Shown here piece by piece: positions 25,092-34,071 of a DNA stretch of 64,000 bases. The notes under the pieces were generated by a model, which ran no database searches, was not told the DNA's origin, and saw only the letters and a program-made list of their open reading frames with translations. The stretch covers positions 124,001 through 188,000 of the forward strand of contig CAVPYN010000002.1 in assembly GCA_963709995.1 (NCBI GenBank), in the 5' to 3' direction. Position 1 is the stretch's first letter, and every line of letters starts with the position of its first letter. A program made the translations under genes and the position numbers. This DNA comes from JAUIIK01 sp963709995. Lineage in GTDB: Bacteria > Chloroflexota > Chloroflexia > Thermomicrobiales > CFX8.

Positions 25092-25682
25092 GTGAGCGGT
25101 CGTAAACGGTCCGGCGCGTCGAGGTCTTTCACGATCTTCGCGATTGGCATGGTCGGGTTTCTAGTTCTGGGCACGGTGGCTGTCCTCGGTGTCTCACTCT
25201 TCGGTTCCGACGACACGTCTGACGATGGGGTTTCGGATACGGTGCAGGAAGAAACGTCTCGGCTGGAGACTGCGGTCGCAAGCAATCCAGAGGATGGTGA
25301 TGCGGCCGCGATTCTGGCGAACATCTACGTGAGTCAAGGCAACATTGCCGGTGCGATTCCACTTTTCGAACGCGCAACCGCGGCTCGTCCTGATGACGGC
25401 AACCTCCGTCTGTCCTTCGGGATCGCTTTGCTTCGGAATCAATCCATCCTTGATGCGCGGGTGCAACTGGAAAAAGCGCTCGTGTTACTTCCAGAGAGCG
25501 CTGCTCCCTCGTACTACCTGGGTCAGTTGGAGCAGTCGAAAGAGAATCCCGATGACGAGGCGGCCCGCGCCTGGTACGAGCAAGCGATAGAGATCGCGCC
25601 TGAATCGAGACTCGCCGAACAGGCTCGTGAGCGAATCAACGAACTGGACGGCATCGTCGCTACCCCGACGCCAGGGAACTGA
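25092..25682 (+). CDS. membrane-anchored TPR protein
   Basis: 196 residues from GTG 25092. One N-terminal TM (FTIFAIGMVGFLVLGTVAVL, about 15-35), an acidic linker, then about three tetratricopeptide repeats (for example AAILANIYVSQGNIAGAIPL, DARVQLEKALVLLPES and ARAWYEQAIEIAPES). TPR domains bind partner proteins; the partner is unknown. It precedes a glycosyltransferase cluster on the same strand and may belong to its transcript. Confidence 0.82.
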   Translation: MSGRKRSGASRSFTIFAIGMVGFLVLGTVAVLGVSLFGSDDTSDDGVSDTVQEETSRLETAVASNPEDGDAAAILANIYVSQGNIAGAIPLFERATAARPDDGNLRLSFGIALLRNQSILDARVQLEKALVLLPESAAPSYYLGQLEQSKENPDDEAARAWYEQAIEIAPESRLAEQARERINELDGIVATPTPGN

Positions 25683-25692
25683 GCCCGATTGC

Positions 25693-26961
25693 GTGAAAGC
25701 TCTCATCGTCAATCATCGCTACTATCCGTATCGTGGAGGGTCCGAGGTGTATGTCCAGCGGATTGCCGAATGGCTCGTCGGATCCGGCTGGGACGTTCGG
25801 ATGGCTACGACGGTAGCCCACGATCTGGAGTACTTCTGGGACGCAGGCTATCGCCGTGTGGCTGCTCCACGTGACGAAGATGTATCCGGAGTTCAGGTCC
25901 AACGGTTGCCGATACGCCATTGGCCGGGAGGAGGAATCACGTTCGGCGCTGTGCGGCGCGCCATGGGAGAAGCGACCCGATTCGTCAATGTGCCGGGTCC
26001 GTTCCGCCTCGCATCGCGCCATTTCCCCCGGCTGCCGGGTCTGCAATCGGGGCTCCTTGATGACGGCGTGCCGGATCTGATCATTGCCACGAACCTTGGG
26101 CTGGAGGGACTCGCGGTTCAGGCGTTGGGAGTTGCAAGGCAGTTGTCCGTGCCACTGGTCCTCGTCCCGTTCGCCCACCTGGGAGAAGGCGCGTCGAGTG
26201 ATGCCCGGCGATACGTGTCTATGCCACACCATAGAGAATTGCTCGCCGCCGCCTCGCTGGTGTTGACGATGACCGACTTGGAACGACAATTCGCGATTGA
26301 CTGCGGCGCCAATCCCAGTACGGTTGTGACCGTTGGCGCGGGAGTAACCTTGGAAGATGTTACCGGTGGAGACGGCCGGCGAGTCAAACTCGCGGTGGGG
26401 CTTCGTTCATTTCTCGTCGGGTCAATCGGTGCGCTTGCGGATGACAAGGGAAGTTGCGATCTGATCGAAGCTGCACGAATCCTTCGTGAAGATGGTGTGC
26501 CGATCGAACTGGTGCTTGCAGGCCCTGCGCTCGGCTCCTTCGAACGCTGGCTTCGCGGCATGGGTGCAAACGGCTGGCCGTGGCTCCATCTTCCAGGCGT
26601 TATTGACGAGAAGGCGAAGAGGGATTTACTTGATGCAATGGACGTGTTTGCCCTGCCATCTCGAACCGAGTCATTTGGCATCGTGTTTCTCGAGGCCTGG
26701 GCGAATCGCAAGCCGGTGGTAGCAGCCGGGGTTGGCGCCGTTCGGGAGGTCGTCCGGGATCGGGTGGACGGAATACTGGTCCCGTTTGGGGATACGCAGG
26801 CGATCGCAGCGGCGCTCCGATATCTCTTCGAGTCTCAAACCGAGCGACACCGACTCGGTAGCGCTGGATACGAGAAGACTAGATCCCGCTTCACCTGGAC
26901 ACGGGTGCTGTCCAGAGTTGAACGGGCGTTCTCCGACGTGCTTGGGATTGCAGTATGTTGA
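25693..26961 (+). CDS. glycosyltransferase family 4 (GT-B)
   Basis: 422 residues from GTG 25693, where the family start VKALIVNHRYYPYRGGSEVYV begins. The donor-site C-terminal domain has VGSIGALADDKGSCDLIEAA, ALPSRTESFGIVFLEAWANR and KPVVAAGVGAVREVV with the EX7E-type glutamates. It starts 10 bases after the TPR gene. Sugar and acceptor unknown; likely surface polysaccharide or glycolipid synthesis. Confidence 0.86.
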   Translation: MKALIVNHRYYPYRGGSEVYVQRIAEWLVGSGWDVRMATTVAHDLEYFWDAGYRRVAAPRDEDVSGVQVQRLPIRHWPGGGITFGAVRRAMGEATRFVNVPGPFRLASRHFPRLPGLQSGLLDDGVPDLIIATNLGLEGLAVQALGVARQLSVPLVLVPFAHLGEGASSDARRYVSMPHHRELLAAASLVLTMTDLERQFAIDCGANPSTVVTVGAGVTLEDVTGGDGRRVKLAVGLRSFLVGSIGALADDKGSCDLIEAARILREDGVPIELVLAGPALGSFERWLRGMGANGWPWLHLPGVIDEKAKRDLLDAMDVFALPSRTESFGIVFLEAWANRKPVVAAGVGAVREVVRDRVDGILVPFGDTQAIAAALRYLFESQTERHRLGSAGYEKTRSRFTWTRVLSRVERAFSDVLGIAVC

Positions 26962-26981
26962 TGCGATTAGAGGGGTAAGCA

Positions 26982-27344
26982 TTGGTTGAACAAAGCGTTG
27001 AAACGACGATGGAAGCAATACGACAGCGAATTGAGGCGCAACAGGGTTCCCACGGGCACTCTGGCGCCCAGAACATGGAACATGCACTGTCGGAAATGCG
27101 CCGGCATTCGCGAGTCAACGCGCATTGGGGCATTTCCGCCTCATGGCCGGTCGGCGGGCGCTTTGAGGTGCTTGCCAAGAGGGCAATGCGTATCGGGCTA
27201 CGTTGGCTTATCAATCCAATTGTTGAACAACAGAACGATTTCAACGCCGCGACCCTTGCCGCGCTTTACGAGCTGGAAGCGGAGCTCGCCGCATTGCGAA
27301 ACGTCGTCTCAGCAGCACAAGATCACCTCGCCAGTCGTGACTGA
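26982..27344 (+). CDS. small conserved helical protein of glycosyltransferase clusters
   Basis: 120 residues from TTG 26982 with GAGGGG six bases upstream. It contains NAHWGISA, a hydrophobic block (RAMRIGLRWLINPIVEQQN) and a C-terminal helix (LAALYELEAELAALRNVV). I recall the combination of HWGI and PIVEQQNxFNA from proteins and N-terminal regions next to glycosyltransferases and methyltransferases in Chloroflexi, but no function is known to me. It sits between two GT4 genes with short gaps. Confidence 0.6.
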   Translation: MVEQSVETTMEAIRQRIEAQQGSHGHSGAQNMEHALSEMRRHSRVNAHWGISASWPVGGRFEVLAKRAMRIGLRWLINPIVEQQNDFNAATLAALYELEAELAALRNVVSAAQDHLASRD

Positions 27345-27353
27345 CTTGCTCCT

Positions 27354-28388
27354 ATGAGAGTGCTCGTTCTCCACAGCCAGGTTCCGTTCGTCCAGGGCGG
27401 CGCGGAGAACCTTGTTTCAGGTCTCTGTCGTGCACTGACTGATCGGGGCCATGAGGCGGACATCGTTTCAATTCCGTATCGTTGGAACCCGCCTGACCAG
27501 TTGCTCCGCAGCGCCGTGGCGTGGAGAATGATTGACCTAACCGAGGTAGCCGGTCGGGAAGTGGATCTCGTCGTTTGCACCAAGTTCCCAACCTGGGCGG
27601 TCAAGCATCCAAGAAAAGTCCTCTGGCTCGTGCACCAGCATCGGCAGGCATATGATCTGTACGGAACGGCTATGTCGGAACTCGGTCCGGATAGAGACAG
27701 CCAGGCAATCCGTGAATCGATCCTGCAAGTCGATCGTATCGGTATCGGCGAGTGTCAGCCACGCTTCGCGATCAGCAGAAACGTGGCCGATCGTTTGCGC
27801 CAATATTCTGCCATTACGTCCGAGGTGCTCTATCCGCCGGTAGATACATTGACCTTGAGAACGGAAGCCTACGAACCATTCGTGTTGAGCCCGTCCCGCC
27901 TGGATGAGATGAAACGAGTGCGGGAGCTTATCACTGCCTGGCCCCATGTGGATCCTCGACTGCGACTTATTGTCGCGTCCGACGGGCCACTGCGACCTCA
28001 ACTTGAACTGCTTGTGAAATCTCTGGGGATGCTGGACCGAGTTTCATTTGTTGGTCGTATCTCAGAAGAGCAGCTTGCCGACCTCTATCGACGTTGCCGG
28101 GCGGTCTACTTCGCTCCAATTGATGAGGACTTCGGCTACGTGACAGTCGAGGCACACGCTGCAGGAAAGCCAGTCATCACGAGTCAGGATTCTGGTGGTG
28201 TTCTTGAGTTCGTCCAACATAGCGTCAACGGTCTTGTGACCGAACTGACTCCCCGGAAGCTCGCCGCAACGATCAATCTGTACGCAGACGAAGCTGTCGC
28301 TATAGAGCATGGCATGTGCGGGGCCAAGACCACTACACCCAATACCTGGGATGCCGTTGTCAGTTCGCTGGTCGAGCGCACGTCATGA
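27354..28388 (+). CDS. glycosyltransferase family 4 (GT-B)
   Basis: 344 residues. Starts MRVLVLHSQVPFVQGGAENL; the donor domain has LSPSRLDEMKRVRELITAW and the catalytic region FAPIDEDFGYVTVEAHAAGKPVI with both glutamates, here split in small pieces along residues 260-285. The stop overlaps the next start (ATGA), so the two transferases are coupled. Substrates unknown. Confidence 0.87.
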   Translation: MRVLVLHSQVPFVQGGAENLVSGLCRALTDRGHEADIVSIPYRWNPPDQLLRSAVAWRMIDLTEVAGREVDLVVCTKFPTWAVKHPRKVLWLVHQHRQAYDLYGTAMSELGPDRDSQAIRESILQVDRIGIGECQPRFAISRNVADRLRQYSAITSEVLYPPVDTLTLRTEAYEPFVLSPSRLDEMKRVRELITAWPHVDPRLRLIVASDGPLRPQLELLVKSLGMLDRVSFVGRISEEQLADLYRRCRAVYFAPIDEDFGYVTVEAHAAGKPVITSQDSGGVLEFVQHSVNGLVTELTPRKLAATINLYADEAVAIEHGMCGAKTTTPNTWDAVVSSLVERTS

Positions 28389-29926
28389 GAGGTCGTAGCG
28401 AGGCAGGCATCCAATGGATCAGTCCTTTGCCCCCGTTGAGAACCGGAATCGCAGCATACTGCCAGGACTTTCTGTCGGCTGTCGATGGGATCTGGCCGCT
28501 GGGATTGATCCTGGAAGACGGTTCAGCAGATCCGGAGTTTCAATCGATTCGCAGGCAGAATCCTAGAGCGTTTGACCCGGTGCTGCCGACAATACTTCAT
28601 CTCGGTAATAGCGAACACCACGAGCGCGCATTCGAAGCCTCGCTCCGTGCATCGGGAGTCGTGGTCTTGCACGATGTCGTTCTCCATCACGCGATACTGG
28701 CGCGGTCCGTCCGCCGCAATCGGGAACGTGAGTACTGGAGGGAACTGCGTGAACGCTACGGGCGACGCGGAGTGCGCGCCGGCCGGGATCTGATGGCCGG
28801 GAGAACGGTAGAGGAACTCGAGGACTATCCGCTTTCCGAGCGATTCCTGGAGAAGGCGCGAATAGTCGTCGTGCATAGCCGATACGCTCAGGAACAGGCG
28901 AGGAGTCGTGTTCCGAACGCAGAGGTACGCAGGGCGCCAATGGGAGTTCCAGTGCCAGATCCGATCCCGGTCGAGACCGCACGAGCGAGGCTTGGAATCT
29001 CGAAGGATCGATTTGTGATTGCTTCAGTTACGCATGTGAATCCGAACAAGCGCCTCCACGTCGTGCTGCGAGCGATCAGGCGGTTGGTGAACCGCGTACC
29101 AGAGACGAGATTCGTGATCGCCGGCGAGGGATCCGACGGGCAAGAGCTCCAACGCGAAGTGCGGATGCTTGGACTCCAGCGCCACGTCACCTGCCTCGGA
29201 TACGTAGACGACGCCACCGCCCGTCACGTGGCCGCGGCATCGGATGTTTGCGTCAACTTGCGATACCCCTCGACAGGTGAAACGTCTGCGAGTCTCTTGC
29301 GATTGCTCGCGGCGGGGCGAGCCACATTGGTGACGGACTATGGACCGGCGTCGGATGTTCCAAACGACGTAGTGTTCAAGATAGCGCCGGACGCTCTCGA
29401 AGTTGACATAATTGAGGAGGTGCTCGCGGAGTTGGCTTCACGACCCGCTCTTCGCTCAGAGGCAGGCAGCGCGGCGCGAGAGTGGATGATCAAGGAGCAC
29501 TCGATGGGAGCGGCCGTCGACGGGTATCGCGCTGCCGTTGAGGAAGCGTTTGGGATACGGTTGCCACCATTGAATGATCCGGTGGTGAGGGAAGCCAGTC
29601 ACGTGCAGGATTGGAGCTCGCCGAGCGATCTTCGGGCGTCGCACTCCCGGGCCTCTATGATCGCAGCAGATGCGATCGCCGAGCTTGGCATTTCGCAGGC
29701 AAGTCCAGTTGTTCGTGCCGCAGCCGAAGCTATCGTTGATTTCAAGCTACAGGAAGCTCGGAGTCCGCTCGAACGTGCTAGTAGGGAACCGTCTCAGCGG
29801 CTCCTCGGACGAGTCCGATGTCCGGACTGTGACGGAAAGATTGACGTGCAGGATGGGGGCGCGAGGTGTTCTACTTGTGGCCGGTGCTTCAACCGGAACG
29901 AAGGCTATTTGAGATTCGATAACTGA
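28385..29926 (+). CDS. glycosyltransferase family 4 with a C-terminal Trm112-like zinc ribbon
   Basis: 513 residues. Starts WISPLPPLRTGIAAYC after a short N-terminus; the GT-B donor domain has ASVTHVNPNKRLHVVLRAI, ASDVCVNLRYPSTGETSAS and LLAAGRATLVTDYG. The last 40 residues form a zinc ribbon (CPDCDGKIDV ... CSTCGRCFNRNEGYL) like Trm112-type YcaR domains, an unusual fusion for GT4 enzymes. ATG 28385 overlaps the previous stop. Confidence 0.83.
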   Translation: MRGRSEAGIQWISPLPPLRTGIAAYCQDFLSAVDGIWPLGLILEDGSADPEFQSIRRQNPRAFDPVLPTILHLGNSEHHERAFEASLRASGVVVLHDVVLHHAILARSVRRNREREYWRELRERYGRRGVRAGRDLMAGRTVEELEDYPLSERFLEKARIVVVHSRYAQEQARSRVPNAEVRRAPMGVPVPDPIPVETARARLGISKDRFVIASVTHVNPNKRLHVVLRAIRRLVNRVPETRFVIAGEGSDGQELQREVRMLGLQRHVTCLGYVDDATARHVAAASDVCVNLRYPSTGETSASLLRLLAAGRATLVTDYGPASDVPNDVVFKIAPDALEVDIIEEVLAELASRPALRSEAGSAAREWMIKEHSMGAAVDGYRAAVEEAFGIRLPPLNDPVVREASHVQDWSSPSDLRASHSRASMIAADAIAELGISQASPVVRAAAEAIVDFKLQEARSPLERASREPSQRLLGRVRCPDCDGKIDVQDGGARCSTCGRCFNRNEGYLRFDN

Positions 29927-29939
29927 TGAGCGCGATATG

Positions 29940-29953
29940 CGAACGTATGTTCG
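29940..29953. promoter_or_regulatory. LexA (SOS) box upstream of ruvB
   Basis: CGAAC-GTAT-GTTCG is an exact match to the Gram-positive-type LexA consensus CGAACN4GTTCG, 58 bases before the ruvB ATG. ruvB is an SOS gene in many bacteria. Confidence 0.7.
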
Positions 29954-30010
29954 TCTCATGCTAGGATTTAAGACAATGGGTAACCCGAGCGTAGCCGAAG
30001 GTTAGAGTCG

Positions 30011-31057
30011 ATGACGGGTCGTGTCGTCAGTGGAAAGCACCTCGAAGAAGACGCCACAGTAGAAGCTAGCCTGCGTCCTCGACATCTGAGCGAGTACATC
30101 GGTCAGTATCGCGTGAAGGAGACGCTCGGAATCTTCATTGAGGCGGCCATGGGTCGGGGAGAAGCGTTGGATCATATGCTGCTGTACGGCCCGCCGGGAC
30201 TGGGAAAGACAACGCTTGCAACAATTATCGGCTCCGAGATGGGCGTTAACGTGAGGATCACTTCCGGGCCCGCAATCGAACGACCGGGGGATCTGGTCTC
30301 GATTCTCACCAACTTGAAGCCCGGAGATGTCCTGTTCATCGACGAAATACATCGCTTGAGCCGCGTGGTTGAGGAGGTCCTCTACCCGGCGATGGAGGAT
30401 TATGCGGTGGACATTGTGCTGGGGAAGGGCCCCGCGGCCAGATCGATGAGGCTGAATCTTCCACGATTCACACTCGTCGGAGCGACGACACGACTGGCAT
30501 TGTTGACATCTCCTCTCCGTGACCGATTCGGGGCAGTCTTTCGTCTTGAGTACTACGACCAGGAATCGATGACCCAGATAATTACGAGATCCGCTGGAAT
30601 TCTGGGGGTACCACTCGACGATACTGGCGCCACTGAGATCGCCCGCCGCTCGCGCGGGACACCTCGGGTCGCAAACCGTTTGCTCAAACGAGCACGGGAC
30701 TTTGCCGAGGTTCGAGCAGATGGAAAGATCACTGCTGAAGTCGCCGATCAAGCGATGGATTTGCTCGATGTTGATGAACTTGGTCTCGATGATGTCGATC
30801 GGAAGGTGATGCTGGCGATCATCGAGAAGTTCGATGGCGGTCCGGTCGGGATCGATACCCTCGCTGCCGCGACGAGCGAGGAGCCTGACACGATCATGGA
30901 TGTGTACGAACCGTATCTGATCCAGTTGGGCTTTCTCCAGAGGACGCCGCGTGGTCGTAGCGTGACCCGCCGCGCCTACGAGCATCTAGGTATCGAAGCA
31001 CCCGGTGGGGAATCATCCACCAACCAGCCCTCGCTCTTCGATCGCGATACAGATTGA
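30011..31057 (+). CDS. ruvB: Holliday junction branch migration helicase RuvB
   Basis: AAA+ motor that drives branch migration with RuvA. Walker A GPPGLGKTT near residue 62, Walker B VLFIDEIHRLS near 108, sensor ATTRLALLTSPLRDRFG near 158, and a C-terminal winged helix (GFLQRTPRGR). 348 residues, normal. An SOS box lies upstream; ruvA and ruvC are not in the window. It overlaps queA, a neighbour often seen. Confidence 0.96.
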   Translation: MTGRVVSGKHLEEDATVEASLRPRHLSEYIGQYRVKETLGIFIEAAMGRGEALDHMLLYGPPGLGKTTLATIIGSEMGVNVRITSGPAIERPGDLVSILTNLKPGDVLFIDEIHRLSRVVEEVLYPAMEDYAVDIVLGKGPAARSMRLNLPRFTLVGATTRLALLTSPLRDRFGAVFRLEYYDQESMTQIITRSAGILGVPLDDTGATEIARRSRGTPRVANRLLKRARDFAEVRADGKITAEVADQAMDLLDVDELGLDDVDRKVMLAIIEKFDGGPVGIDTLAAATSEEPDTIMDVYEPYLIQLGFLQRTPRGRSVTRRAYEHLGIEAPGGESSTNQPSLFDRDTD

Positions 31058-32106
31058 TCGTCCGGGCAGTGTCAAACAACTCCGAGCCAAGCCCTGTGTT
31101 CTTAGACTATGCGCTTCCGAGCGAGTTGATCGCTCAAACGCCTGTCGAGCCCCGGGATGGTTCCAGACTTCTGGTTGTCGACCGTTTTACCGGAGAACTT
31201 CACGATCGCAGATTCTTCGATCTACCGGAGATGCTCCAGCCGGGCGATCTCCTGGTGCTTAATGACACCAAGGTTGTGCCTGCTCGCATCATTGCGCGTC
31301 GATCCACCGGGGGAAAGGTGGAGATACTCCTACTGGAGCCCATCGACCGGGGAACCTGGAAAGCGCTCGTCAGTCCTTTGAGGCGGTTGCGCCCGGGCGA
31401 GCTGCTTCAAGTCGGGGATGTGTCGGACACCGGCGATAGGATCGAATTTATGGGCAGGGACGATGCGATCGGCATTGTCCGTCTGGAAGATTCCGGGCTC
31501 ATCGCTCGTCACGGATCTGTGCCGCTTCCGCCGTATATTCATCAAACGATCGCTGACCCGGATCGATATCAGACAGTCTATGCTGATAACTCTGGCTCTG
31601 CGGCCGCACCCACAGCTGGATTGCACTTCACTTCTGAGACGATTGAACGGTGCCGGGATCGCGGCATAGAGTTCGCGACCGTCACACTCCATGTTGGCAC
31701 CGACACGTTCCGACCGCTTGCCAGCGATTCCTTCGATGATCACGTCATGCACTCCGAGCGTTTCTCGGTTTCGGATGCCTGCGTGAAGCTGATCGCCGAG
31801 TGTAAGGCAGGTGGTGGACGGATCATCGCGACAGGAACGACCACGACGCGAGTTCTCGAAACGATCGGAAGCCCGGATGGAATTTCATCGGGAGGAGTGA
31901 GTGGCCGAACGAACCTCTTCATTAAGCCGCCCTTTCAGTTCAAAATCGTTCAAGGTATGATCACGAACTTCCATTTACCGAATACGTCACTCCTGTTGCT
32001 TGTGGGCGCATTTGCCGGATCAAGCCTGTTGGAACGCGCATATCTGCATGCGATTCAAGAGCGCTATCGCTTCTACTCGTTCGGTGACGCGATGTTGATT
32101 GTGTAG
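31054..32106 (+). CDS. queA: S-adenosylmethionine:tRNA ribosyltransferase-isomerase QueA
   Basis: Makes epoxyqueuosine on tRNA from preQ1. Conserved blocks: YALPSELIAQTPVEPRDGSRLL, VLNDTKVVPARI, SAAAPTAGLHFT, LHVGTDTFRP and NLFIKPPFQFKIV followed by TNFHLPNTSLL. The TTG at 31054 overlaps the ruvB stop; GTG 31069 is an alternative start. About 350 residues. Confidence 0.95.
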   Translation: MIVRAVSNNSEPSPVFLDYALPSELIAQTPVEPRDGSRLLVVDRFTGELHDRRFFDLPEMLQPGDLLVLNDTKVVPARIIARRSTGGKVEILLLEPIDRGTWKALVSPLRRLRPGELLQVGDVSDTGDRIEFMGRDDAIGIVRLEDSGLIARHGSVPLPPYIHQTIADPDRYQTVYADNSGSAAAPTAGLHFTSETIERCRDRGIEFATVTLHVGTDTFRPLASDSFDDHVMHSERFSVSDACVKLIAECKAGGGRIIATGTTTTRVLETIGSPDGISSGGVSGRTNLFIKPPFQFKIVQGMITNFHLPNTSLLLLVGAFAGSSLLERAYLHAIQERYRFYSFGDAMLIV

Positions 32107-32153
32107 GATGGCAGCTGACGATCCCGATACCAACTGGTTGGAGATAGGACATC

Positions 32154-32741
32154 GTGGAAATTACAAGAGAGAACGCATGGAAGTTGTTAACCGAGTACGT
32201 GTCGAGCCCCCAACTACTGCGCCACTGCCTCGCCGTAGAAGCGTCGATGCGGGAGTACGCTCGACGTCTGGACGAGGATGTCGAGAGATGGGGGTTCGTG
32301 GGACTCGTCCATGATTTTGACTTCGAGATCCATCCGACTCTTGACCAGCACCCTCAGGATGGCGCTGAGATCCTTCGTCAGAGAGGAGTGCCGGAGGAGA
32401 TCGTTCAAGATGTGCTTAGCCACGCGGAACACACAGGCGTGCCGCGCAACACGAAACTCCGGCAGGCGCTCGCGGCGGTTGACGAGCTTTCCAGTTTCAT
32501 CGTGGCTGTTGCGCTCGTTCGACCGTCCAAATCCCTGGGGGATGTCACGCCCAGGTCAGTGAAGAAGAAGATGAAGGACAGGGCTTTCGCGCGGGCGGTG
32601 GATCGCGACGAGATGCGCCGCACGGCTGACGATTTTGGCGTCGACTTTGATGAACATATTATGACGGTGGTAGCTGGTCTGAGCGTCGTAGCTGAGGATC
32701 TTGGTCTTGAAGCTGGAGAGCGAGTCGGTCTGGGTGACTAA
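32154..32741 (+). CDS. HD-domain phosphohydrolase-like protein
   Basis: 195 residues from GTG 32154 with AGGA four bases upstream. The HD pattern is seen as RHCLAVEASM, GLVHDFDFEIHP and LSHAEHTGVPRNT. It belongs to the small HDIG-type hydrolases annotated as HD superfamily hydrolases in many Chloroflexi; substrate unknown. The 3' end overlaps the start of the cyclophilin gene. Confidence 0.8.
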   Translation: MEITRENAWKLLTEYVSSPQLLRHCLAVEASMREYARRLDEDVERWGFVGLVHDFDFEIHPTLDQHPQDGAEILRQRGVPEEIVQDVLSHAEHTGVPRNTKLRQALAAVDELSSFIVAVALVRPSKSLGDVTPRSVKKKMKDRAFARAVDRDEMRRTADDFGVDFDEHIMTVVAGLSVVAEDLGLEAGERVGLGD

Positions 32742-33435
32742 GCAGTTCGGTACCATTCTATCGATTCTTGCGATAGTGGGAATGATTGCCGCTGGTTGTG
32801 GAAGTAGCGAAGAGGACCCCGATCCGACGGACCCGCCGCGAAACACGCCAACGGCAACAGCTGAACAGCCAGCGGGACAGGAAGCCCCGCCAACGAAAGG
32901 ATTCGACGAATTGCAGCAATGGGACTCTCCGCCGGACATGATGCTCGAGAGCGGGGTCGATTACCAGGCGAAGATCACGACCAATCTTGGTGAGATAACA
33001 GTAGATCTCTTCGAGGAGGAAGCTCCAAAGACGGTTAACAACTTCGTCTTCCTGGCGGACGAAGGCTTCTACGAAAATGTGCCGATTCACCGCGTGCTGG
33101 CGGGATTTGTAATCCAGTCTGGTGACCCGACAGGCTCAGGAACCGGTGGGCCGGGGTATCGATTTGCGGATGAGCCGGTCACGCGTGACTACGCCAAAGG
33201 CACGTTGGCGATGGCGAATGCGGGCCCCAACACGAACGGTTCCCAGTTCTTCATAACGTTGGACGATCTTTCGGGACGCCTTCCAAAAAACTACACGATC
33301 TTTGGTGAAGTTCTGGAGGGTCAGGACGTCGTGGACGAGATCGCTCAGGTCCCGGTACGTCCGGGTCCATCGGGCGAACCGTCAAGTCCGACTGAAGCTG
33401 TTTATATCGAGAACATCGTGATCGAACGACGCTGA
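32734..33435 (+). CDS. cyclophilin-type peptidyl-prolyl isomerase lipoprotein
   Basis: About 233 residues from GTG 32734. Signal peptide with lipobox IAAGC, a Pro/Thr-rich linker, then the cyclophilin domain: EAPKTVNNFVFLADEGFY, HRVLAGFVIQSGDP, TLAMANAGPNTNGSQFFIT and YTIFGEVLEGQDVVD. The catalytic Arg (HRV) and QFFIT are kept, so it should be active outside the membrane in folding of exported proteins. Confidence 0.92.
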   Translation: MTKQFGTILSILAIVGMIAAGCGSSEEDPDPTDPPRNTPTATAEQPAGQEAPPTKGFDELQQWDSPPDMMLESGVDYQAKITTNLGEITVDLFEEEAPKTVNNFVFLADEGFYENVPIHRVLAGFVIQSGDPTGSGTGGPGYRFADEPVTRDYAKGTLAMANAGPNTNGSQFFITLDDLSGRLPKNYTIFGEVLEGQDVVDEIAQVPVRPGPSGEPSSPTEAVYIENIVIERR

Positions 33436-33446
33436 GTGGGCGAAAC

Positions 33447-34067
33447 GTGCGTCTCTGGCTAGTCCGCCACGGGGAGACTGGACATAATCTGGAGGGGGTA
33501 TTCCAGGGCCAGCTGGATACCCCGCTTACCGCCAATGGCGAACGTCAGGCTCGAAACACCGCCGACGGTCTTGCGAACATCGTGCAGTTCGATCGCATCT
33601 ATTGTTCGGACCTCTCGCGGGCTCTTGATACCGCGCGTGCGTTGTCCGAAGGGCAGGATGCCGAACCCATGCTGGACGCGAGGCTGCGGGAGATCCACTA
33701 CGGGGTCCTCCAGGGTGTCGCGTATGCTGACTTCAGGGCAACGCTTGAACAATACGGAGTCGATTCCGCGTGGGGACCAGGCGTGTTCAGCAGTTCAGGG
33801 ATGGCCGCTCCCGGCGGCGAGTCGCTCGATGACCTTGTGGGTCGCTTGAGTTTGTTCCTCAACGATCTTGCAGCAATCGAGGGAACGGCAGATGACGTTG
33901 CCCTCGTCGCTCACGGCGGATCGTTGCGAACGATCATCACAATGCTGATTGGCCTGCCGCCGGAGGATCGGCACAAACTCGCGATGTCCAACTGTGGCGT
34001 CACCAGGCTGGCGAAGAACGGAAACCAGTGGGTTCTCGACTTTCACAACCGCGTCTACTGGTCCTGA
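33447..34067 (+). CDS. histidine phosphatase (phosphoglycerate mutase-like)
   Basis: 206 residues from GTG 33447. RHG motif LVRHGETGHNLEGVFQGQLDTPLT near residue 6, catalytic Glu in REIHYGVLQG and the second His in VALVAHGGSLRTI. Such enzymes include CobC alpha-ribazole phosphatase and PhoE-like broad phosphatases; cofactor-dependent glycolytic mutase is less likely at this length. Converges with the aminotransferase gene. Confidence 0.88.
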   Translation: MRLWLVRHGETGHNLEGVFQGQLDTPLTANGERQARNTADGLANIVQFDRIYCSDLSRALDTARALSEGQDAEPMLDARLREIHYGVLQGVAYADFRATLEQYGVDSAWGPGVFSSSGMAAPGGESLDDLVGRLSLFLNDLAAIEGTADDVALVAHGGSLRTIITMLIGLPPEDRHKLAMSNCGVTRLAKNGNQWVLDFHNRVYWS

Positions 34068-34071
34068 TCGA

